A program made the translations under genes and the position numbers. From Bacillota bacterium (GTDB taxonomy: Bacteria > Bacillota > Sulfobacillia > RBS10-35 > Bu92), in contig JADBKN010000003.1 of assembly GCA_014896375.1 (NCBI GenBank), positions 1-50,323 of the forward strand: a DNA stretch of 50,323 nt, read 5' to 3'. The notes below the pieces were generated by a model that worked only from the letters and a program-made list of their open reading frames with translations, ran no database searches and was not told the DNA's origin. Below, in pieces: positions 1 to 8,550 of this stretch (positions are counted from its first letter, which is position 1; each line of letters opens with the position of its first letter).

Positions 1-2567
1 CGCTCAAAGACGGTCGCGGCTCCCTTACGACGCAACTCGGCGATCCAAGCGCGCTCCCGGTCCACGGCGAAGCCGCCGAATGAGCGACCCGGCGCAACGA
101 ACACATACACGGGCACGTCGGTCGGCACAGCTTCCAAGAAGTGACGAAAGTCCGTCCATGGCCACGCTCCGGAGTACCGCCGCCAGGCCACGGTGGTCGC
201 GGTACCCGGCTCACCGAACACGGCGGCTTCGCCCGGAATGAGCTGCGCGGCCGCCACAAGGTCGCTGCGGACGCGGACAGGGTTGAGCCTCCACAACTCG
301 TTGGGCAGCGTCAGGCGGAGGAAGCTCCAGAAGGAAAGGATGCAGACCGCGCCCACCCACAGCGCCAGGAGCGGCCGACCACTCACCCGTCCGGATGACG
401 CGTCCATCCGTCGGAGGAAGCGTCCCGCCAGGGTTTGTGCAGCGGTCACGGCATCGACCGTGGCGAAGACAAGGGCGGGCAGGGCCCACAAAGCGTATTG
501 ATCGTACGCAAGGCTCAGGGCGGGGTGGTCGGCGAGGCTGTTGAGCGCCATCACGGCCAACCCAGGGAGCGCCACGAGCGGCGCCAGTAAGGGAAGTCCA
601 CCGAGCGGGGCGAGCATCGTCCACCAGTACCGGGTGTGTGCCGCCACGCGTTCCACGACGATCCCAGGGTGAGCGAGCACATTGGCGGCGACGGCCGCGA
701 CCGATCCGCCCAAGGATCGGTAGTCGACCGCAACGTTCAGGTTGCGTCCCCCAAGCCAACGCGTCATCCACTCATCGCCGGCGAGGAATAGGACTGCGAG
801 CACGCACGCCCACAGCCCGTAGGGCAACACGCGTCTCCGGTGCGGCAGAGCCGACGCCAGAAGCCATGACACGCCCGTCGCGCCCACGGCCACCGCCGCC
901 TGATTCTTCGTAGCGAGGGCGAGCAGCGTGCAAACGAGGAACCGCCCGAACTGCTTCCGGCCGGCGAAGACAATGGCCCAAGCGAGGAGGGCGACGCCCA
1001 GAGGATCGGGATGCCAGTCCAGCACCTGGGTCCCGAAAGCTGAGGGGTGAACGAAGGTCACGGCACCCGCCGCAAGAGTCGCCCAGAGCGGCCAGCCGCG
1101 GTCTTGCGCATACGCCAGCGCCGCGGCGCAGAGGAGCGCTCCGGCCAGAGCCTGGACGGCCAGGGCCGTGACTGGGCCCCCGAGGCGGGCCAGATACCCG
1201 AGCGGGACGAGCAGCCACTGGTTCGCGTCGGCAAGGTTGGGCTGGGACGTGTAGAAGTTGTACGCGTTCCAGTATCCGTGGCCGGTGAGCCAAAGTGCCT
1301 GCATATACAGGCCGCCGTCGAAGGCAGCGATGAGCCACTGCTGCCACTGCCAGACCTTGATGGCGAAGAGCACGGCGAAAGCGAAGGCCGCCGACACCAC
1401 AGCCGCCATCCGTGCCAGCGCCAGCCGCGCATCCGGCCCGTAGGCGCCCGCCCAGCGGCGCCCCATGAGCACCAGAAGCGCCTGAAGCGTCTCCACGCCG
1501 TGCCGGAAGGCGCGCACCGTCGACCCCGGCACATCCGTCCACTCCCCAATCCCCACCGTGGCGACGCGCAGTCCCAGAGCCCGCGCAGCCACAAGCGTCT
1601 CGGCGTCGAAGCTGAAGCCGTCCATACGGCAGAGCGGCAAGAGCGCTCGGATCGCTTCCCGACGGTACCCCTTCAGGCCGCACTGCGGATCCGGTACGGC
1701 GCGAAGCCCCAGAAGCGAAAGAAGGATGCGCAAGCCGGCATGGAGGATGCGCCGCGTGACCGAGGCAGCTGAACCTCGCATGCGGACGGCCGCGACGACA
1801 TCGGCCTCGCCAAGGGCGGCGGCGACGCGTTCCACGTCATCCCACGCGAACGAGAGGTCCGCGTCCGTGTAAACGATCCGTCCGGCGCGCGCCCGCCGGT
1901 ACGCCTCGCGCAGGGCGCCCCCCTTCCCCATGTGCCGCTCCAGCCGTACGAGCCCCAGCCAGTCCCGCGACTTCTGCGCTTCCCGCACGATGTCGCCGGT
2001 ATGATCGTCGCTTCCATCGTCGGCGACCCACACCTCCAATGGACGGCCTTGCTGCTCGATCCACCGATCGAGCTTGGACAGCGTCGCCGGCAGCCTGCGC
2101 GCCTCGCGATAAGCCGGCAGCACCAGGGAGAGGGAGGGATCGGCCACGCGCGGAGGCCGGCATTCCACTTCCAGCGGCCGGGCGAACGCCCAGAAGTGGT
2201 ATCCGAGAAAGTTGCAAGAGGAGCTGACGAGCGCGGCCGCGAGCTTGGCCGCCGCGAAACGCAGAAGCGCGCTTCCGGGCAACGGGGGGAGGAACGCCGT
2301 GACGGCAGTGACCGACGTGGACGAGAGCGCCGCGGAAGCGAGCGTGACGATCATGAAAGGGACCGGGCGGGCCTTCCGGTCCCGCCACGTCCAGCGGCGA
2401 TTCAACTGGTAGCTCGTGAACGCGGCCAGAAGGAACGACAAAACCTGGAACAGTCCGTAGGCGACCGGCCCACGCGCGGGCGAAAGCGAAAGGAGCAGGG
2501 CGAATGAGCCCACGTCGACAAACGTGTTGATGAGTCCGACCAACGAGAAGCGGAAGATTCTTCCCAT
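1..2567 (-). CDS. GtrA / family-2 glycosyltransferase / DUF2079 fusion membrane protein, C-terminus beyond window
   Basis: One reading frame stays open from the ATG at 2567 to the window edge, giving 855 residues with no stop. Residues 1-130 are a GtrA-like four-helix membrane domain. Residues 145-370 are a DPM1-like family-2 glycosyltransferase, with LSLVLPAYREA, a DDGSDD loop at 183-188 and a DxD metal motif at 235-237 (DAD). From about residue 385 the protein becomes polytopic and resembles DUF2079 (a predicted GT-C-like membrane family). The family-2 part would charge polyprenyl phosphate with a sugar, GtrA would help move the lipid-sugar, and the last part could transfer the sugar outside the cell; this division of labour is inference. 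An AGGTGA site lies 9 bases before the start. The C-terminus is not visible. Confidence 0.85.
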   Translation of the reverse strand, partial: MGRIFRFSLVGLINTFVDVGSFALLLSLSPARGPVAYGLFQVLSFLLAAFTSYQLNRRWTWRDRKARPVPFMIVTLASAALSSTSVTAVTAFLPPLPGSALLRFAAAKLAAALVSSSCNFLGYHFWAFARPLEVECRPPRVADPSLSLVLPAYREARRLPATLSKLDRWIEQQGRPLEVWVADDGSDDHTGDIVREAQKSRDWLGLVRLERHMGKGGALREAYRRARAGRIVYTDADLSFAWDDVERVAAALGEADVVAAVRMRGSAASVTRRILHAGLRILLSLLGLRAVPDPQCGLKGYRREAIRALLPLCRMDGFSFDAETLVAARALGLRVATVGIGEWTDVPGSTVRAFRHGVETLQALLVLMGRRWAGAYGPDARLALARMAAVVSAAFAFAVLFAIKVWQWQQWLIAAFDGGLYMQALWLTGHGYWNAYNFYTSQPNLADANQWLLVPLGYLARLGGPVTALAVQALAGALLCAAALAYAQDRGWPLWATLAAGAVTFVHPSAFGTQVLDWHPDPLGVALLAWAIVFAGRKQFGRFLVCTLLALATKNQAAVAVGATGVSWLLASALPHRRRVLPYGLWACVLAVLFLAGDEWMTRWLGGRNLNVAVDYRSLGGSVAAVAANVLAHPGIVVERVAAHTRYWWTMLAPLGGLPLLAPLVALPGLAVMALNSLADHPALSLAYDQYALWALPALVFATVDAVTAAQTLAGRFLRRMDASSGRVSGRPLLALWVGAVCILSFWSFLRLTLPNELWRLNPVRVRSDLVAAAQLIPGEAAVFGEPGTATTVAWRRYSGAWPWTDFRHFLEAVPTDVPVYVFVAPGRSFGGFAVDRERAWIAELRRKGAATVFE

Positions 2568-2696
2568 AGCCCGATTTCACCTGGTTTTCCGCGGTTCCAT
2601 CATCACACCCTTCATAATTTGTGGTCAAGTGTTCTGAGGCTCTAGACCGATAACTGTGTGGTCAGCACGAGTTGTTCATCCGCTCGCCGTGCCCCC

Positions 2697-2712
2697 AACC
2701 GACTGGTCGGTT
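2697..2712. promoter_or_regulatory. Perfect inverted repeat, probable repressor operator of the acyl-CoA/dioxygenase operon
   Basis: Two 7-base arms, AACCGAC and GTCGGTT, are separated by TG. The palindrome ends three bases before a TATACT -10 hexamer, so a bound protein would cover the promoter spacer. Palindromes of this size and base content are typical of TetR-family repressors of acyl-CoA catabolism, but no TetR gene lies in this window. Assigning the regulator family is inference. Confidence 0.55.
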
Positions 2713-2715
2713 TGC

Positions 2716-2721
2716 TATACT
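2716..2721 (+). promoter_or_regulatory. Probable -10 element (TATACT) of the catabolic operon
   Basis: TATACT differs from the TATAAT consensus at one position and lies 38 bases before the preferred TTG start at 2760. No good -35 hexamer is present at 17 bases spacing, because that region is occupied by the palindrome at 2697-2712. This fits a weak or activated/repressed promoter. Confidence 0.45.
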
Positions 2722-2759
2722 GGGCCTGCCCTAAAACGTCGCCGGACGGGGGTACCGCC

Positions 2760-3902
2760 TTGGACACGCGCCTGCCGGATGCCGTCCGCGAGGCCCAGGC
2801 CCGCATGCGAAAGTTCGTCGAAGAAGAGCTCGTCCCATTGGAGCCGTCGCTGCCGCCGTTCGCCAACGTCCTACCCAAGGAAGACGCCTCCCGCCTGGTG
2901 CAGCGCATGCGCGCGGAAGGTCTCTGGGCCCTCGCCGTCCCCCGGCGTTTCGGCGGCGGCGGCCTCGGTCTCGTCGGGCTGTGCGCCCTGCGGGAGGCGC
3001 TCGGACACACCACCCTTTGGAGCCTTGCGCCGCTCCTCGGGAGCGAGCCGCCGATCCTCCTCTACCAGGCCAACGAAGCGCAGCAGAAGGAATTCCTCTT
3101 GCCCACCCTGCGCGGCGAGCGGTACGGCTGTTTCGCGCTCACGGAGCCCGGCGCCGGCTCGGACGCAGCCAGCCTGTCGTTGCGGGCCGAACCGGACGGA
3201 GAAGGGCACTACGTTCTGAACGGCACGAAGATCTTCATCTCCTACGCGGACGAGGCCGACTACGCGCTCGTCTTCGGGCGCGTGCCCGCCCAGGGCGGGA
3301 GCCCCGGCGGCATCACGCTCTTCCTCGTGGACCTCGACACGCCGGGCGTGCGCGTGGTGCGGCAGATTCCCACCATGGGAGGGGCCCGCCCTTCGGAGAT
3401 CGTCTTCGAGGATTGCCGCGTGCCGGAGAGCCGCATCGTCGGCGAGGTCGGCAAGGCCTTCGAGTTGGCACAGCATTGGTTCGACTGCGACCGCATCGCC
3501 CTGCAGCCGCCGATCGCCCTCGGCGCGGCCGCTCGCTGCCTCAGCCTCGCGCAACGCCACGGCGTAGCCTCGTCGGTCGACATCGCCCAGTGGGCTCTGC
3601 AGCTGGACGCCGCGCGGGAGATGCTCTACCACGCCGCCTGGCGCGCCGACCAGGACCTGGAGGTGCGCCACGAGGCGGCGATGTGCAAGACCCTCGCCAC
3701 GACGACCGCGCTGGCGGCCATCGACCAGGTCATGCAGTGGTTCGGGGCGCGCGGCTACAGCCGCGAGCTGCCGATGGAGCGATACTACCGGGACCTGCGC
3801 CGCTTCACCATCGCGGCCGGCACCGTGGAGATCCAGCAGTTCATCGTGGCTCGCGGCTTGATCCGAGGCTACACGGGCCTCGGTTACGAGGAGGTGCGGT
3901 GA
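2760..3902 (+). CDS. Acyl-CoA dehydrogenase-like protein, likely one subunit of a heteromer
   Basis: 380 residues with the acyl-CoA dehydrogenase fold. The flavin/substrate motif FALTEPGAGSD is intact at 125-135, followed by the LNGTKIFIS strand. Two family features are missing. The RxxFG motif that contacts FAD across the dimer is replaced by a shorter RHGVASS stretch. The position of the medium-chain-type catalytic Glu (usual EGT) is Ala353 in IAAGT. An Asp in FDCDRIAL sits near the alternative base position of isovaleryl-CoA dehydrogenases. I chose TTG 2760 because the protein-like sequence begins there; the frame is open further upstream to 2658, across the promoter. The stop overlaps the start of the next gene (TGATG), so the two are translationally coupled. 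Confidence 0.8.
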   Translation: MDTRLPDAVREAQARMRKFVEEELVPLEPSLPPFANVLPKEDASRLVQRMRAEGLWALAVPRRFGGGGLGLVGLCALREALGHTTLWSLAPLLGSEPPILLYQANEAQQKEFLLPTLRGERYGCFALTEPGAGSDAASLSLRAEPDGEGHYVLNGTKIFISYADEADYALVFGRVPAQGGSPGGITLFLVDLDTPGVRVVRQIPTMGGARPSEIVFEDCRVPESRIVGEVGKAFELAQHWFDCDRIALQPPIALGAAARCLSLAQRHGVASSVDIAQWALQLDAAREMLYHAAWRADQDLEVRHEAAMCKTLATTTALAAIDQVMQWFGARGYSRELPMERYYRDLRRFTIAAGTVEIQQFIVARGLIRGYTGLGYEEVR

Positions 3903-5023
3903 TGGACTACCGCCTGCCCGAGGAAGTCCGCCTGTTAAGGGAGACGGTGCGCGGCTTTGTGCGCGAGTCCGTTCGACCGCTGGAGGGAGCCTGGCGGCCG
4001 GGAGAGGGCCTCCCGGCGGAGGTCGTCGCGTCCCTGCAGGCGGCACGCCGCCGCTTGGGCCTTTGGGGCCTGAGCGCCCCGGCCGGGCATGGCGGCGCGG
4101 GCCTTTCGTGGCTTGGCCAGGCCGTCATCCAGGAGGAGTTGCAGCGCAGCCCGCTCGGCCTATGGACGCTCGGCGTCTTCGCCGCGGGCGAGCCCCCCTT
4201 CCCCATGTACGACCTCCAGGGCGAGGCCCGCGAGCGGTATCTCCTCCCCTGCCTTGAGGGCACGCGCCAGGCGCATCAGCTGGTCGCGCCCGGCGGCTCA
4301 GGCGAAGGGAACGTGGCCGTCCAGTGGGGGCCGGACGGCGCGGTCATCGACGGGGCGCTGCGCTCCGTCCCCCGCGTCCTAACGGCGGACATCATGCTGC
4401 TCGTCGTCGAGGACGGGCCGGACGCGTGGGCCTTCCTCTGCGACCCGGACCTCTCCGGCTACCGGATCGGACCCGCCCGCGGCACGATGGGCTCCGTCGA
4501 GCTGGTCGACCTCCTTTGGGAAGGCTGCCGGATCCCCCGGGAGCGCATCCTCGCCAGCGCCGGCCCGGCCGCGCGCCGCTGGCGCGCGCACCAGCAGGCG
4601 ACGGTGCTGGCGGCCGGGGCGGTCGGGGCGGCGCAACGCTGCCTTGAGGACGCGCTGCACCACGTCCGTGTCCGCGAGACGTTCGGCCGCCCGCTGGCCG
4701 ACCGCCAGGCGATCCAGTGGATGCTGGCGGACTCCGCCCGGGAGTTGCACGCAGCGCGTCTGCTGGTCTACCGGGCTGCGTCTCTGGCCGATGCCGGCCT
4801 GGACGCCGCCTCCGCCGCCCGCCGCGCCAAGGTGTTCGCCACGACGGTCGCCACGCGCATCGTCGATCGCGTCATCCAGATGCACGGGGCTTACGGGTAC
4901 AGCCAGGACCTCCCCTTTGAGCGGTTCTGGCGCGAGCTGCGCTTCTACGCCTACGCGGAGGGCGACAACCGCGAGCTGCTTGAGGCGGAGGCGGACGGGC
5001 TGGTCGCCGACCTCATCGGCTGA
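3902..5023 (+). CDS. Acyl-CoA dehydrogenase-like protein, probable partner subunit
   Basis: 373 residues, homologous in layout to the protein just upstream but with the opposite set of losses. The TEPxxGSD flavin motif is degenerate (VAPGGSGEG at 128-136). RETFGRPL at 258-265, whose Arg contacts FAD in the family, is kept, and Glu353 in AEGD occupies the usual catalytic-base position. ATG 3902 shares its A with the upstream TGA stop. Established precedent is the alpha2beta2 acyl-CoA dehydrogenases of actinobacterial steroid side-chain degradation, where each active site needs both chains. A heteromer here is inference from the complementary motifs and the coupling. Confidence 0.8.
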   Translation: MDYRLPEEVRLLRETVRGFVRESVRPLEGAWRPGEGLPAEVVASLQAARRRLGLWGLSAPAGHGGAGLSWLGQAVIQEELQRSPLGLWTLGVFAAGEPPFPMYDLQGEARERYLLPCLEGTRQAHQLVAPGGSGEGNVAVQWGPDGAVIDGALRSVPRVLTADIMLLVVEDGPDAWAFLCDPDLSGYRIGPARGTMGSVELVDLLWEGCRIPRERILASAGPAARRWRAHQQATVLAAGAVGAAQRCLEDALHHVRVRETFGRPLADRQAIQWMLADSARELHAARLLVYRAASLADAGLDAASAARRAKVFATTVATRIVDRVIQMHGAYGYSQDLPFERFWRELRFYAYAEGDNRELLEAEADGLVADLIG

Positions 5024-5046
5024 GTCCCAAAGAGGAGGTGCACGGG

Positions 5047-6840
5047 ATGCTTCCGCATCTTCAGGCGCTCTTGAGGCCGCGCGGCATCGCGGTGGTCGGC
5101 GCCACGCCCAACACGGACAAGTTTTCCGGGCGCATCGTGCCGGCTCTGCTCAGGGGGAGGTTCCGGGGCCGCATCTACCCTGTCAATCCCCGCTATAGCG
5201 AGGTGGCGGGGCTGCCCTGCTACCGGTCCGTGCGCGAGGTGCCGGATCCCTGCGACCTGGCGATCATCGCCGTGCCCGCGGCCCACGTTCCGGACACGGT
5301 CGCGGAGGCGGCCGAGCGCGGGCTCGGGGCGGCCGTCATCCTCTCCAGCGGCTTTGAGGAGGTGGGTGGCGAAGGGGAGGCCAGAGCGGAACGCCTGAGG
5401 AGCCTCACGCCGCGCATCCGCCTCTACGGGCCGAACTGTCCCGGCCTCTGGCAGATCCGCGACGGCGTCGTCTACACGTTCACGGCCCAGTTCCACCCCG
5501 ATCAGCTCGTCGCCGGTCCGGTGGGGCTCATCTCCCAAGGCGGGGCGCTCGGCCGGGCCGTGCTGGACGCGATGGACCAGGGTCTCGGATTCAGCTACTG
5601 GTTTTCGACCGGCAACGAGACCGACCTGGAAGCCGCCGACTTCGTCGAGTTCCTCGCCCAGGATCCCGGCACGGGGGTACTGGCGCTCATCCTGGAAGGC
5701 TTCCGCGACGGCCGGCGTTTTCTCGCGGCCGCGTCCGCCTGCCGCGCGGCCGGCAAGCCGGTCATGGTGCTCAAGGTGGGACGCACGGCGCCGGGCGCGC
5801 GGGCGGCTCTCCAGCACACGGCGAAGCGCAACGGCCGGGGTTTCATCGTGGACGCGCTTTTAGAGCAAGCGGGCTGCGTGCGCGTGGATGACCTCGACGA
5901 GCTGACGGACCTGGCGCGCCTCTTCGCCCGCTACCCGCATCCGCCGGAGGGCGGGCTGGCCGTCTGCTCCTTCTCCGGGGGCATGGGCGGGCTGCTCGCG
6001 GACCAGGCCGCCCTGCACGGGGTGCCGCTCACGCGCCTCCAACCCTCCACGGAAGCCGCGCTGCGGAGCCTTCTGCCGCCCATCGCCGCCATCGGCAACC
6101 CGACCGATCTCACCACGGCCGTGCTGGACAACCCTGCCCTCGCGCGCGCGGCGCTGGAGACGATGGCGGCCGATCCGGGCGTGGCGCTTGTCCTCTTCCC
6201 GCTGCCGCACCGGCTCGACGCCTTTGACGAGGCGATGGCGCGCGAACTCGTGGAGCTGGCCGGCGTCTCTCCCAAGCCGCTGGCGGTGGTGGCCAGTTCG
6301 CCGTCTTTCGAGATGGAGGCCGCGGCGCAGATCCTCCTGCGCGGCGGGGTGCCCGTCTTCCGCACGGCGCGGGCGGCCGTGCGGGCCTCCGCGCGCTGGC
6401 TGGGCACCCGCAGCGCCCGCCGGCCCCCCGCCATCCCGCCGTGGCCGGCCGAAGGGCGGCCCGGGGCGTCGCCTCTGACCCCCGCGGAGTGGGCCGCTCT
6501 CCTTGAGCGCCATGGGCTCCCGCGCGCGGAACGGGGCGCGCCCCTCCTCCATTGCGCCGTCAGCGAGGAGCCGGGTTTCGGCCCGGTCCTCGCCTGCCGC
6601 GGGACCTCCCTGCCGCCCTCGGGCACCTGGGCCGTGCGGCTTCTCCCCTTGGGGCCGGAGGAGGCGGAGGCGCTGTGCGCCGAATTGGATGTCGGCGGCC
6701 CGTGCGCGCCCGAGGCGCTCGCCGCGCTCGGCCGCCTCGCTCTTGAGCAACGCGGGCGATTCGATCGCGTCGAGACGGTCCTCGGCATGCATGAGGGACG
6801 AGCCGTCGTCCTCGACGTCACGTTGGAGGTGACGACATGA
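5047..6840 (+). CDS. NDP-forming acyl-CoA synthetase-like protein with truncated ATP-grasp domain
   Basis: 597 residues. Residues 1-130 are a CoA-binding Rossmann domain (LLRPRGIAVVGATPNTDKFSGR), followed by two succinyl-CoA-ligase-like domains to about 440. His257 in LQHTA matches the phosphohistidine position of ADP-forming acetyl-CoA synthetase alpha subunits (usually SHTG), although the flanking SHTG/AGxD residues have diverged. From about 455 the sequence aligns with ATP-grasp: LTPAEWAALLERHGLP at the start, then directly to PGFGPV and the C-terminal strands. The N-terminal nucleotide-binding lobe appears deleted by roughly 85 residues, so ATP use by this chain alone is doubtful. ATG 5047 lies 8 bases after AGGAGG; a GTG at 5038 is inside the ribosome site. 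It overlaps the next gene by 4 bases. Confidence 0.75.
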   Translation: MLPHLQALLRPRGIAVVGATPNTDKFSGRIVPALLRGRFRGRIYPVNPRYSEVAGLPCYRSVREVPDPCDLAIIAVPAAHVPDTVAEAAERGLGAAVILSSGFEEVGGEGEARAERLRSLTPRIRLYGPNCPGLWQIRDGVVYTFTAQFHPDQLVAGPVGLISQGGALGRAVLDAMDQGLGFSYWFSTGNETDLEAADFVEFLAQDPGTGVLALILEGFRDGRRFLAAASACRAAGKPVMVLKVGRTAPGARAALQHTAKRNGRGFIVDALLEQAGCVRVDDLDELTDLARLFARYPHPPEGGLAVCSFSGGMGGLLADQAALHGVPLTRLQPSTEAALRSLLPPIAAIGNPTDLTTAVLDNPALARAALETMAADPGVALVLFPLPHRLDAFDEAMARELVELAGVSPKPLAVVASSPSFEMEAAAQILLRGGVPVFRTARAAVRASARWLGTRSARRPPAIPPWPAEGRPGASPLTPAEWAALLERHGLPRAERGAPLLHCAVSEEPGFGPVLACRGTSLPPSGTWAVRLLPLGPEEAEALCAELDVGGPCAPEALAALGRLALEQRGRFDRVETVLGMHEGRAVVLDVTLEVTT

Positions 6841-8078
6841 TCGATGTGAACGCCCTTGTGGCGGAAGACCGCGTCCACCGCCGCCTGTACACCGATCCGG
6901 CCGTGTTCGAGGCCGAGATGGAACGCATCTTTGAGCGGACTTGGGTGTTCGTCGGCCACGAGTCCGAGATCGCCGAGCCCGGGGACTACAAGACGACCTA
7001 CATCGGCCGGCAGCCGGTGATCCTGAGCCGGCACAGCGACGGGTCCATCCACGTGCTCATGAACCGCTGCATGCACCGGGGCGCGCTCGTCTGCCGGGCC
7101 GAGCGCGGCAATTCGAGCGTCTTCCGCTGCATGTACCACGGGTGGGTCTACAACTCGCGGGGGGATCTGGTCGGCGTCCCCTACCCCGGGGGTTACGGAC
7201 CCGACTTCGACCGCGAGGCGCTGGCCCTGCCCCGCGCCCCGCGGGTGGCCAGCTACCGCGGCTTCGTCTTCGCCAGCCTCAGCCCCGAGGGCGAGACCCT
7301 GGAAGAACACTTGGGGAAGGCCAAGGACTACCTCGACCTCATCCTCGACGCGGCGCCGGAGGGCACCGTCTCCGTCCGCTCGGGCGTCGAACGCTACGCC
7401 TTCCCGGCCAACTGGAAATTGCAGATCGAGAATCTCCTCGACGGCTACCACCCGAACTTCACCCACCAGATCGCGTTCGAGATCGCCGAGGACCGGCGCG
7501 GCACAAGCGGGCGCAAGGCGAACACGGAAGGCTCCGGGGCGCTCTCTCGCAGTCTGGGCAACGGCCACGGCGCCCTCGACTACTCCGCGATCAACCGCGG
7601 TTATCGCGCGGGGGACGCCGCCTTCACGCGCTACCGGCAGAGCCTGGAAGAGCGGCTGGGCCCGGAACGCGCGGCGGCCGTGCTCGGCGCCGACGTGCAG
7701 CTCTTCATCTTCCCCAACCTCTTCTTCCAGAACGCGCGCCAACACTACCGCGTCGTCCGGCCCGTGGCCCCCGACCGCACGGAGGTCTACGCGTACCCCT
7801 ACACGTTGGACGGCGCCCCTGAAGAGCTGAACCGGCGCCACGTGCAGGGCCTCTCCTGGTGGGCCTCGCCGGCGGCCTTCGGCCAGCCCGACGATCTGGA
7901 AGCGTTCGTCCGCTGCCAGGAGGGGTTGCAGGTGACGTCCGCCGAGTGGGTCCTCTTTGCGCGGGGTCTGGCGCGGCAGAGAGTGCTGCCGGACGGCGAG
8001 GTCGTCGGCGACGTCACCGACGAGGTGCCCCAGCGCGGGATGTACCAGGCGTGGAAGAGGTGGATGGCCGATGCCTGA
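6837..8078 (+). CDS. Aromatic ring-hydroxylating (Rieske) oxygenase, alpha subunit
   Basis: 413 residues. The Rieske [2Fe-2S] motif is complete: Cys78, His80, Cys98, His101. The catalytic domain shows NWKLQIENLLDGYHPNFTH with Asp202 (electron bridge) and iron ligands His205 and His210; the downstream third ligand is probably in FGQPDDLEAF. It would hydroxylate an aromatic substrate using O2 and electrons supplied by a reductase. The layout with a small beta subunit is that of the benzoate/anthranilate/biphenyl classes; the substrate cannot be read from sequence. It starts on ATGA overlapping the upstream stop and overlaps the beta gene by 8 bases. No reductase or ferredoxin gene is in the operon. 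Confidence 0.92.
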   Translation: MIDVNALVAEDRVHRRLYTDPAVFEAEMERIFERTWVFVGHESEIAEPGDYKTTYIGRQPVILSRHSDGSIHVLMNRCMHRGALVCRAERGNSSVFRCMYHGWVYNSRGDLVGVPYPGGYGPDFDREALALPRAPRVASYRGFVFASLSPEGETLEEHLGKAKDYLDLILDAAPEGTVSVRSGVERYAFPANWKLQIENLLDGYHPNFTHQIAFEIAEDRRGTSGRKANTEGSGALSRSLGNGHGALDYSAINRGYRAGDAAFTRYRQSLEERLGPERAAAVLGADVQLFIFPNLFFQNARQHYRVVRPVAPDRTEVYAYPYTLDGAPEELNRRHVQGLSWWASPAAFGQPDDLEAFVRCQEGLQVTSAEWVLFARGLARQRVLPDGEVVGDVTDEVPQRGMYQAWKRWMADA

Positions 8079-8550
8079 ACTGCCCATGACGGTGGCCGAG
8101 GCCAGCGCTTTCCTTTTCTTGGAAGCGCGCCTCCTGGACGAGCGGCGGTTCGAGGAATGGCTCGACCTCTTCACGAACGACGCCGTCTACTGGGTGCCCG
8201 GCCATGACCCGGACGACCCGGCCGCGACCTCCATCATCTACGACGACCGCCCCACGATGGAGGACCGCGTGCGGCGGCTGCGGAGCCCTGTCACCTTCGC
8301 GCAGTCGCCGCCGTCGCGCACGCTGCACCTCATCGGCAATGTCGAAGTCGAGGCTCGCTCGCCGCGCGAGGTGCGGATCGACTCCGTCTGCGTCATTCAC
8401 GAGACGCGGCTTGGCCAGACGCGTGCCTTCGCCGCGCGCTGCGAACACCACCTGCGCCGGGAAGGGGAGGCGGGTTGGCGGATTTCACTGAAGAAGGTCG
8501 TGCTCCTGGACCGCGACGCCCCGCTCTACAACCTCACGTTCCTCCTATGA
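8071..8550 (+). CDS. Aromatic ring-hydroxylating oxygenase, beta subunit
   Basis: 159 residues of the SnoaL-like fold used by small subunits of ring-hydroxylating oxygenases. It contains the recognisable FLFLEARLLDERRFEEWLDL helix and a following DAVYW strand, and ends in a C-terminal LYNLTFLL strand. The beta subunit has a structural role and in some enzymes tunes substrate range. ATG 8071 overlaps the end of the alpha gene by 8 bases, which implies coupled translation and equal stoichiometry. The length is normal for the family. Confidence 0.9.
   Translation: MPELPMTVAEASAFLFLEARLLDERRFEEWLDLFTNDAVYWVPGHDPDDPAATSIIYDDRPTMEDRVRRLRSPVTFAQSPPSRTLHLIGNVEVEARSPREVRIDSVCVIHETRLGQTRAFAARCEHHLRREGEAGWRISLKKVVLLDRDAPLYNLTFLL

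Noticed and set aside
2981..3901. Long N-terminal extension of the second acyl-CoA dehydrogenase
   Set aside because: It overlaps the first dehydrogenase in another frame and has Arg/Pro-rich shadow composition. The ATG at 3902 gives a normal family N-terminus.
5931..8174. 747-codon open frame antisense to the synthetase and oxygenase genes
   Set aside because: It is a GC-rich shadow of well-recognised genes on the other strand, with no domain, no ribosome site and biased composition.
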